Assembly: GCA_037954235.1 (NCBI GenBank)
Contig: JBBMOA010000001.1
Coordinates: forward strand, 18,056,143 to 18,120,142
Direction: 5' to 3'
DNA: 64,000 bases
From: Aulostomus chinensis
Lineage: Eukaryota > Chordata > Actinopteri > Syngnathiformes > Aulostomidae
A model generated the notes under the pieces. That model ran no database searches, was not told the DNA's origin, and worked only from the letters and a program-made list of their open reading frames with translations. Both the position numbers and the translations under genes were made by a program. Below, one piece after another: positions 55,315 to 64,000 of this stretch (within the stretch, counting starts at the first letter, position 1; each line of letters opens with the position of its first letter).

Positions 55315-58300
55315 GTTTGAACTCTGATATGAATCAGAGTGAGGACCTAGAGGAGGGAGCCCCTCCCCAGAAAACCAGGCTGGACTCTACTGGTCCTGGA
55401 GCTGGAGCTGGAGCTGGACCTGGAGCTGGACCTGGACCCAGGTGTGTGTCCTTCAGAAGCAACGCCTGTATGGATCAGCCGATTTCTTTCAAAGATGGTC
55501 AACAGTCTTCTGGTCAGAGGTGAGCTCTGAGGACTGAAACTCATTTTTCTCAGGCATTTTTTTTATCGTCATCATTAAAACGTTTGACCTTCAACATTTT
55601 CCTGTTTTCCTGGATGATTTTTCCTGATCGTCAGCATTGATCAGTGTTGTTTCCATCAGGTTCTCTCAGAGGACACCAGACCCCCCCGAACCCAGCTGTG
55701 TGTCCATGAAGAGTGATTGGTCTATGGGTCTTCCTCTCAAGTTCAAAGGTGGACTGGAGTCTGATCCCAGGTGAGAATGTAAACTGTCTGTTCTGATACG
55801 ATCTCTTCCACTCAAGAGCAGGGGGCTATGGGCAGGTCTGGGACCAGCCACAGACCCCCCCATCTCTGCTGGGTCCAGGTCCCTGCTACCATGAAGGTCC
55901 CTGGTGTTCCTTTACTATTGGTTCTTTGACTTCATCTTGTCTCCACAGACTTGATCAGCAGAACTCAGATGGTCTCGGTGGTGAGTCCATCCAGCAACAC
56001 CCAGCACACCTGGACTCCATCTTTATGGTCTGTGAGGGTTCAGTCACTCACTGGAGACCAGCAGGTTTTCAGTCACATGACCTGTTTTTGCCTCCACTCG
56101 TTTCACTCTGACATTTATTCTGTTCCAGCTGCTGGAGGAGAAGATTGTTGACTTTGTGAAGAAGGAGCTGAAGAGATTCCGGAGGGTTCTGAGTCCAGAT
56201 GAACCAGAGGAGTGGTTGGATGATGAGGAGGAGCAGAGGAGGAGCAGAGAGGCGTTCATGAAGATCACACTGGACTTCCTCAAGAGAATGAATCAGGAGC
56301 AGCTGGCTGACCGTCTGCTCAGCAGTAAGATGATTTGAACAGCTTTAAAGCTGGAGTGCATCATGTTTTGATCCAAATGAAGGTTCCTCACATTCAAGCC
56401 CTCGTCAAACCAGTTCCAGCTTCCTTCCTGCAGCACCCAGATATATCAGGACCAGGACGAGTCCCAGTGTTCACCCTTGACTCCATTTGTTCTTTGTTCA
56501 TTCAGGAACTTCTGCAGCCTGCCAAAGTCAACTGAAGTCCAACCTGCAGAAGAAGTTTGAGTGTGTATTTGAGGGGGTCGCTAAAGCAGGAAACCCAAGC
56601 CTTCTGAATCAGATCTACACAGAGCTCCACATCACCGAGGGAGGGGCTGCAGAGGTCAATGAGGAACACGAGGTCAGACAGATTGAAGCAGCATCCAGGA
56701 AACCAGCCGCACCAGAAACAACCATCAGACTAGAAGACCTCTTTAGAGCCTCAGCTGGAAGAGAGACAGCAGTCAGGACCGTGCTGACAAAGGGAGTGGC
56801 TGGCATCGGGAAGACGGTCCTAACACACAAGTTGACACTGGACTGGGCTGAAGGCAGAACCAACCAGCACATAGACTTCATGTTCCCGTTCACCTTCAGA
56901 GAGCTGAATGTGCTGAAGCAGAGGAACTTCAGCTTGGTGGAACTTGTTCATCTCTTCTTCTCTGAAATCAAAGAAGCAGGAATCAGCAGGTTGGAAGAGT
57001 TCCAGGTTGCGTTGATCTTTGACGGTCTGGACGAGTGTCGACTCCCTCTGGACTTCCACAACAACCGGACCGTGACCAATGCTACAGAGTCCACCTCAGT
57101 GGACGAGCTGCTGACAAACCTCATCAGAGGGACACTGCTTCCCTCCGCTCACCTCTTGATGACCACACGACCTGCAGCAGCCAATCAGATCCCTGCTGGG
57201 TGTGTTGACATGGTGACGGAGGTGAGAGGGTTCACTGACCCCCAGAAGGAGGAGTACTTCAGGAAGAGATTCAGAGATGAGGAGCAGGCCGAAACCATGG
57301 TCTCCCACATCAAGAGGTCCCGAAGCCTCCACATCATGTGTCACATCCCCGTCTTCTGCTGGATCACTGCGACCGTCCTGGAGGACCTGTTGACCACCAG
57401 AGAGAGAGGAGAATTGCCAAAGACCCTGACTGAGATGTACATTCACTTCCTGGTGGTTCAGGCCAAAGTCAAGAAGGTCAAGTATGATGGAGGAGCTGAG
57501 ACGGATCCACACTGGACTCCAGAGAGCAGGAGGATGATGAAGGCTCTGGGAAAACTGGCTTTTGATCAGCTGCAGAGAGGCAACCTGATCTTCTATGAAT
57601 GTGACCTGACAGAGTGTGGCATCGACATCAGAGCAGCCTCTGTGTACTCAGGAGTGTTCACTCAGATCTTCAGAGAGGAGAGAGGACTGTACCAGGACCG
57701 GGTGTTCTGCTTCGTTCATCTGAGTGTTCAGGAGTTTCTGGCTGCTCTTCATGTCCATCTGACCTTCATCAACTCTGGAGTCAATCTGCTGACAGAGAAA
57801 CAAACATCCCGGAGGTCACGAGTCTTCAGAGGTGAACCTGAACTAAAACACCTGCACCAGAGAGCTGTGGACCAGGCCTTGAAGAGTCCCAATGGACACC
57901 TGGACTTGTTCCTCCGCTTCCTCCTGGGTCTCTCACTGCAGACCAATCAGACTCTCCTGCAAGGTTTGGTGTCACAGACAGAAAGAAGCTCAGAGACCAA
58001 ACAGGAAATAGTTGAGTTCATCAAGACGAAGATGAATGAGGATCTGTCTCCAGAGAGAAGCATCAACCTGATCCACTGTCTGAATGAACTGAACGATGAT
58101 TCTCTGGTGGAGGAGATCCAGCGTCTGCTGGGATCAGGACGTCTGTCCTCAGCTAAACTGTCTCCAGCTCAGTGGTCGGCTCTGGTCTTCATCTTACTGT
58201 CCTCAGAAGATCTGGACGTGTTTGACCTGAGCAAATATTCAGCTTCAGAGGAGGCTCTTCTGAGGCTGCTGCCAGTGGTCAAAGCTTCAACTGCAGCTCG
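55315..58300 (+). CDS. NLR protein (fish NLR-C/NLRC3-like): N-terminal repeats, FISNA, NACHT, winged helix
   Basis: Five exons join in frame. Exon A (ATG 55329 to 55519): MNQSEDLEEGAPPQKTR, a Gly-Ala-Pro run, then CVSFRSNACMDQPISFKDG. Exon B (55660-55770): PEPSCVSMKSDWSMGLPLKF, the same peptide motif. Exon C (55949-56027): LDQQNSDGLGG to LDSIFM. Exon D (56129-56324): LLEEKIVDFVKKELKRF and FLKRMNQEQLADRLLS. Exon E (56506-58300): FISNA (KFECVFEGVAKAGNPSLLNQ), Walker A GVAGIGKT (56793-56816), Walker B LIFDGLDEC (57012-57038), then FVHLSVQEFLAALH and the helical region to VVKASTAAR. The donor at 58301 (GTAGGT) implies LRR exons, but none is recognisable downstream. Such cytosolic proteins are thought to be immune sensors or regulators. 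The reading frame is intact through NACHT, so the gene may be active if its 3' exons exist outside the window. Confidence 0.9.
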
Positions 58301-58670
58301 GTAGGTGGATGAAGTCCTGGATGTGTGATGAGACTTTTACCAGTTGAACTTCATATGTGAGGAACACCTCTGGTTCTCATCCTCCACCCTCTCATGGTCT
58401 GAGTCTCTGTAGGAAGTTGGAGCAGGATAGAACAGGAAAGAACAGAGACCAGAATGTGGTGGAACAGGGAGGACATTTGGCCGATGTCCCGTCCAAAGAG
58501 TTTGGTCAGAATGATGAGAGCAGAACATCCTGAGCTGGACTACTAGATATTTCTTCTAGTTTAACAAGCTCTCCTCCACATGAAGGGAAGGCATTCATGA
58601 GGGCTGAAGTTCAATCATGATGTCCATGTTCTGTTTCTCCAACAACTGATCAGAAGAGTCTTTTTGTTCT
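58301..58670 (+). other. Presumed NLR intron, no LRR exon found
   Basis: Non-coding sequence between the exon E donor and the Penelope-like insertion. Confidence 0.5.
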
Positions 58671-59736
58671 GATCTCATCAGATGTCTGTGTAGGTTCTCA
58701 TTCATCCAGGTCATCGTAGATCGAAGCGAAGTAAAATCTGGTCAACTGGAAGTAAGTTTATCTTGAAGACGTTTCACCTCTCATCCGAGAGGCTTCTTCA
58801 GTTCTAGTGAAGAGTGTGGAAACTCCAGCTTATAAACCTATGTGGGAGTGGTCAGTGCTATTGTGGTGGAAACGACCCTCCCGAGACTCACCTGGCCTCC
58901 CCAAACGACAGTCGTGGTGCAGTGTCAGGGAGTTTCAGGGGTGGTCGTTAGGGAGTTTCACCGACCACTCAGATGCTAATGGGCTGTGCTGGCAGCAGTC
59001 GTTCCACATGGGTCTTTCAGCTGAGCTCTTTGGGGAAGCTTTGAAAGGACTTGGTTGTAAATAGGAGAAAGGAAATGTCGCAGTCCACCTCCTCTGTTCA
59101 AAGATGGTTTCTCTATCTTGACGTGGATGGCTTCTTTAACTCCTCTTTCAAACCATCTGTCCTCTCTGTCGAGGATTTGGACATGGTCGTCCTGGAAGGA
59201 GTGGCTTTCCTCCTTGAGGTGGAGGAAAACCGCTGAGTCCTGTCCTCCAGAGTTGGCTCTTCTATGTTGGGCCATGCGCTTGTTGAGGGGCTGTTTGGTT
59301 TCCCCTATGTAGAGATCCGTACAGTGAGGTCTGCACGGATCTGCCTGCAGAGGAGGTGGACTGCGACATTTCCTTTCACCTATTTACAACCAAGTCCTTT
59401 CAAAGCTTCCCCAAAGAGCTCAGCTGAAAGACCCATGTGGAACGGCTGCTGCCAGCACAGTCCATTAGCATCTGAGTGGTCGGTGAAACTCCCTAACGAC
59501 CACCCCTGAAACTCCCTGACACCTCACAACGACTGTCGTTTGGGGAGGCCAGGTGAGTCTCGGGAGGGTCGTTTCCACCACAATAGCACTGACCACTCCC
59601 ACATAGGTTTATAAGCTGGAAATTCCACACTCTTCACTAGAACTGAAGAAGCCTCTTGGATGAGAGGTGAAACGTCTTCAAGATAAACCTACGTCCAGTT
59701 GACCAGATTTTACTTCGCTTCGATCTCATCAGATGT
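58671..59736. mobile_element. Penelope-like element with fold-back structure and 15 bp target duplication (copy 2)
   Basis: GATCTCATCAGATGT occurs at 58671-58685 and 59722-59736, bracketing an insertion of 58686-59721. Its left 640 bases are the truncated Penelope-like element (minus-strand endonuclease text LNKRMAQHRRANS... in 59275-58976). From about 59321 the sequence turns back. 58719-59096 and 59348-59725 are inverted copies of 378 bp without net indels, separated by 251 bp. Penelope-like elements are known to carry inverted terminal copies. The clean duplications show that it entered in this form. It sits about 370 bp after the last recognised NLR exon. Confidence 0.88.
58976..59330 (-). 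pseudogene. Penelope-like GIY-YIG endonuclease C-terminal fragment (copy 2)
   Basis: The minus-strand frame contains YIGETKQPLNKRMAQHRR-type text from about 59310, then SAVFLHLKEESHSFQDDHV, WFERGVKEAIHVKIEKPSLN and HFLSPIYNQVL. The GIY part is lost at the fold-back junction near 59321. It is almost identical to 9621-9970 and is inactive. Confidence 0.8.
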
Positions 59737-61686
59737 TCTTCTGGTTTTACTTTGTTCTTCTCCTCCTTTTCCTCTGGTGGATGCTTGATAAATTCCCTCC
59801 AGAGCCTATTTTTCTTCTTAAAGTCTTTCTCCAAACCCTTTGTTCACCTTGGTTCCCTCCTCTTTAGGAACTTGTCTCAACTCCTTCAACAGACAACGTC
59901 GGTCAAAAAGAGTCCAAAATGGCTGTCAAACCTCATCCTAGGAGTCCCTGCTGTCCTCTCCAGAAACTTCCTGTCAATCAGGACTCTCAGGTTCTGCTCT
60001 GAGCCTTCATTGCCTCTGGTGATTTGTTCCATCCAAACTGTTCCTCTGCCTGTTTGTTCTGAGTTTGAAGTTCTTCTTCATCTCTGCCACTGTAAACAGG
60101 CAAATGGTGGCTCCCACCAGCCACTAACAGTTGACTTTCCTCTGTCCATCAATCACATTGATAGAAAGATTGTCCATCAGTGCTGCTCTGTTCTCTCAGG
60201 TTCTCTTAGGTTCTACAACGACTGGATAGAAACTCCACTCAACATGAAGGAACAAATTCTGCAGTTTTGAATGATCAACAGATTTCACCAAATCCAACAA
60301 ACCAAACTCTCACTTTATCCTGATGCTCTTCATGTCATCCTGGAAGTGGATGAAACTGATCGACGCGTGACCCGGCGCTCTAGAAACACAACTAACTAAT
60401 ATGGTTCTGCATCTGTCAGCCTCAATTTCAGAGGTCACACATCCATCAGCTTCTCAGTAACCATGGTGATCTGATCAAGAACCTGGCATTGAAGAGCAAC
60501 AGCCCCCTCTCTCTCTGACCCTGGTTGGACTAAACCTTTCAGAGCCTCTCCTCCATGCTGCAGCTCATTATCATTCAGCCAAGGCTCCAAAGTTGCTGCT
60601 CACTAAATCTCTGCTGAAACTGATGACGCTCTCTTTGATTGAGGAGAAGTTGCTGCAGAGCCTCCTGCTGGTGAAGTGAAGGACTGAAAACTGCTCCATT
60701 TGACTCCAGAACTGAACTTCTCTTCAGAATAACAGTCACAGTTCAAGCTGATGTTCTGGTGGAAGTGGATCTCTGATCAGTGACATTTTCTAACTCCTAA
60801 ATTGTTGGATCTTGACAGCAGAAGACTTCCAAAGTGTGGATTCACTCATTTTCTTCCAGTTTTCCCAGATTTATCTCTCCCAAACTGAGGTTGCTGATAT
60901 TTCACAGCACAACTCCATTGACAGTGGGACATCTCCTCACTCCTCGTCCTCTCCTCCTCAACATTCAACATTGTCATGAATGTTGATCAAGATCTTCCAG
61001 GTCTCTGACCACTGTCACTTTTACCTGCTCAGGTGAGCGTTCAGTCTGATCAGGACTCTCCAGCTCCTCTCCACCAGTCCTGAATTCTCTTCCTCTTTGT
61101 CAGGATTCTGTCTCAGTCTCAGTTTGTCTTTGTGAGAGGCTCTTCTGCATGGACACCTGGACTCTTTGCTCCTCAGCTTCATGTTTTCTGCTCACAAATG
61201 GAGCGATGATGCTGAGCCTGTTGTTGTGTCTCTGGTTTGGTGGACGAGCAGCGATCTGGTCCCTGTTCATAGGAACCTCTCTGTTGTTGAAGAACTCCCT
61301 GACTCGCTGCTCAAGTGACTGCAGTTCACCTCTGGGTGCGTCCTCACCCTGCTGGTCAGCAGCTGTGAGGCAGCAGAGGTGCGGTGGCTGGTCTCAGGTC
61401 CAGACATCACCAAGTCCTCGTCCTTGTTTGTTGCTCCAAATCTTCCCCTCTCTTTTCAGTCTCTTCTCTTCTCTGGTCTTCTTCTTTGATGGCAGCCTTC
61501 AGGTGCTGCTCTTCATCAGTCTAATCTAGTTGGTCCCTCTGTTGCTGGCAACCTGACGTCGATCCTCTGACTTGAAGTTCAGAGACTTTTGAACTTCCTC
61601 CTCGTCTTCTGCTGGTTTATTAGCAGTGTTTTCTTTGGTTCATTCTGAATGGACTTGGAAAGAAAAAAGAAAACAACTTTCCTGAG
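59737..61686. other. No gene recognised
   Basis: Open frames at 59752-60270 and 61149-61529 have no motif support and no LRR-like repeats. This is likely intron or intergenic sequence after the NLR exons. Confidence 0.4.
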
Positions 61687-61740
61687 AGACTCCAGCTCAT
61701 CCAATATGGCCGCTGTGACATCACATTGTAGCACACGTCA
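61687..61740 (+). repeat. 54 bp direct repeat, left copy
   Basis: Starts AGACTCCAGCTCATCCAATA and ends GTAGCACACGTCA. It differs from the right copy (63631-63684) at two positions. Confidence 0.92.
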
Positions 61741-63630
61741 TCAAAAGAGACCAAAAATAGTAGAAATCAATCAGACAAGTTTTTTTTTTTACCCTGTCCT
61801 GTTCAGCAGCAGCATCCATGTTCCTGGTGCCTTGTTGGACTGAAGCAGTTCTACTCTGCTAAGGAGGAACCTGATAAACTCCTCCTATCAGCATCTGTGT
61901 TGAACTTCATTAGGAATGGTGTTGGTTCATTGATGAAGCTACCGGACTGAGACTCAGGAGAGGACAGGAAGAGAGACCAAGGACAGGACAGGGAGGACAA
62001 GGGGGGGGGACAAAAACAACAACAGCAATAGCAGAAAAAAAACAAAAAAACAAAAACCAAACAAACAAACAAAGAAAAAGTAACAACAACAACAGAGAGG
62101 AGAAAAGAAAAAAAAAAGGAAAAAACATTGGTTGCAGAATTTCCAGTGCAGGTTTACCATTTGGTTTAATATAATTTTTAGATAAATGTCTGAGTGTGTG
62201 ATTATGGGTCAGTTGTGCACCGCATGCGTTTGTGTGTATACGTGTGTGTATGTGTATGTGTGTGTGCAACAGTTTGTCTTGGATGCTGTGCGTAGCTGGC
62301 TGTAGCTGATGTGGGGGGCCAGGACATCGCACCCCCAGTCCAGGATAGCAGGCAGGTCAGGAACAAGCCACCAGAGCACCCAGAAACCCCCAGGACACAG
62401 GGAGCCCCAGGCCACCCCTCCCCCAGGAAACAGCCACAGGCCAAACCCATGCCAGGACCCGTAGGAAAGCATAGGAGCAGCAAACCCCACCCAGAAGCAA
62501 CCCACAGAGAGACGGGGCAGAGATGACCCCGGTCCCACCGGGCACCCCCCCCCCCCCCCAACAGCATGAGCAGAGCCCAGGGGCACAGGGCCCCTCTGGC
62601 CCGAGACCCGACCAGAGCCCCCCAAGAGGTCCGCCAGCAGCGAGGCCGACACCCACCCACACCCCACACCCAGGCAGGGCAGCCACAGCCCACCACAACG
62701 ACCAGGCCCACCGCCCCCGAATGGAGATACCCCCCCAACCCCCGATCCCCATCCCCTCCACCCATCCCCTGTTCTCCCCCTCCCCCCAGAGCAGGCGGGC
62801 TTCAGGCTATAGGGCACCACCAGCCAGCCAGCCGGGAACCCCCACTCCCCTGAGAGGCCCAGCCCACCCGCCAGGGTGAGCTGAAGGCACGCACGCCCAG
62901 GACCACCACCCCCGGACAAAACAATCATACCCTCATCTTCCTCCATACAGGGGCTGAGTACTCCATAGATGCTGATACGGTCCAGGGCACCTCAGACTTA
63001 GTGAAACCGCCAGCGAGCGATCCACCACACAACAGCAGGGCCCGTGACCAACCCCAGCCCAACCACCATGCTGGGAAGAGGACCAGCCCCCCCCACAAAG
63101 AGCCCCGGGCAGGCCCCCAGGCCTGCAATCGTGCAGTTAGCAAAGGAGGCAGCACTGGACCCACTCCCTGCCCCAGCTGCCCCCCCATCCCAACATGGTG
63201 CAGGGTGCGTGTTGTGCATGGGAATGTAGATGTGATGATGTGGATGACTAGAATGTAGTTAAAATTGGCGGAGGCACCCAGGGCATGGGAGCCCCGCCGG
63301 TTGCAGACGGCAGAGTCTCCCAGTACATCCTCATGCACTCCCCCAAGCCCTAAATGTCTACGATGTGATTCAAATTGGGGGGTCCAGCCCCTCAAGGCCT
63401 AGTGATACATAAGATGTGATGTGATGGGACAGAGAGGCGATGAGAGGGGCTGAGGAATGGGCCAGACCTGCAGGGGGCCAACTTCCAGAATGGTCCCGCT
63501 GGACACCCCGTCACCACTGCAACCAGCCGACAGGGAGTCTAGCCTACCTGGTCCAGGGGTCTGATTGGAGCACCAAGGGGCACTGTCCAGAGATCTGGGC
63601 AGAGGGTCCACCACCGCGCAGTGCGAGGGC
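61741..63630. other. C-rich block between direct repeats, no gene supported
   Basis: An A-rich tract at 62020-62125 and a (TG)n segment near 62228-62265 precede about 900 bases strongly biased to C on the plus strand (62300-63200), with a C-run at 62548-62559. Long frames on both strands here are low-complexity (P- or G-rich) and read as composition effects. The region resembles a GC-rich LINE 5' UTR or other unnamed insertion. Confidence 0.45.
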
Positions 63631-63684
63631 AGACTCCAGCTCATCCAGTATGGCTGCTGTGACATCACATTGTAGCACACGTCA
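63631..63684 (+). repeat. 54 bp direct repeat, right copy
   Basis: Partner of 61687-61740 with 52 of 54 matching bases. Confidence 0.92.
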
Positions 63685-64000
63685 CGCCAGTTGAGTCTTC
63701 CTGTTCTTATAAAGCTGGAAACTCCCTCAGAATCAGACCAGTGGGTTCAAACTAGTTCACATTGTTAAAGTGATGCTTCACCTAAAAAGTGGATTCTGCT
63801 GGTCAAGAACTCACCAACAGGAGTCGTGAGCTCTCAGAGAGGTTCTCCTCCTGCATGACTTGTGTGGGACTGCAGAATGCAGGAGGATCCGGCCACGTCT
63901 CTTTAGCTTGAAGCTACTTTACTTTATTTATATCTATATGGCACTTTTCAGACAGAAACTGCAACACAAAGTGCTTCACAGAAATAAAAGAAAAACATTA
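63685..64000. other. No gene recognised
   Basis: Window end. Contains CAAAGTGCTTCACAGAAATA-type text common in fish repeats but not assignable. Confidence 0.4.

Noticed and set aside
61149..61529. 126-codon frame downstream of the NLR gene considered as an LRR exon
   Set aside because: No LxxLxLxxN/C-type spacing. The text is unlike NLR LRR exons.
62202..62946. Gly-rich 245-codon minus-strand frame, and Pro-rich frames on the other strand
   Set aside because: Overlapping frames on both strands reflect the C-rich composition. No conserved motif.

Overview
The window looks like a piece of teleost fish nuclear genome, probably a spiny-rayed (percomorph) fish. The signs are split genes with GT-AG introns, scattered tRNA genes with internal promoter boxes, an NLR gene of the fish FISNA-NACHT type, a fish-style C2H2 zinc-finger gene, an immunoglobulin light-chain constant exon, and a typical fish transposon load (Penelope-like, L2 and other LINEs, several hAT families, an LTR element, tRNA-derived SINE-like repeats). 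The species cannot be named from the sequence. It is a repeat-rich, gene-poor accessory region.

Layout. 1-9330 is a satellite array of 42-44 bp monomers. It reverses orientation near 7463 and holds a recent 736 bp higher-order duplication. 9331-31140 is repeat-rich, with tRNA genes (Arg-ACG, Asn-GTT, Gln-TTG) and tRNA relics (an initiator Met without its anticodon loop; an Arg-type body carrying a Gln anticodon), LINE ORF1 pieces with an SGNH-hydrolase-like fold, hAT fragments, a 67 bp minisatellite and a LINE endonuclease remnant. 31660-34482 is a near-complete hAT transposon with a broken transposase, abutting a LINE reverse transcriptase remnant (34490-35130). 35420-40432 is a two-exon zinc-finger gene on the minus strand, with a CpG-rich first exon and a frameshift in the finger array. 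41541-47690 holds a DNA transposon invaded by an L2 LINE, a tRNA-Lys gene and a second, inverted L2. 48351-48786 is a lone Ig light-chain constant exon with a polyadenylation signal. 51713-54993 is a nest of a DNA transposon, SINE-like copies and an LTR with a 118 bp fold-back. 55315-58300 is an NLR gene (FISNA, NACHT, winged helix) without recognisable LRR exons downstream. A Penelope-like fold-back insertion with clean target duplications (58686-59721) sits just after its last visible exon. 61687-63684 is a C-rich block bracketed by 54 bp direct repeats.

The three host genes (zinc finger, Ig constant exon, NLR) show no sign of joint function. The NLR and Ig exon are both immune genes of families that vary in copy number in fish. 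I did not find a convincing new biological system. The most interesting signals are structural: two independent fold-back retroelement insertions, a tRNA pseudogene missing exactly its anticodon loop, a light-chain constant domain missing a disulfide cysteine, and repeated tRNA-Penelope modules.
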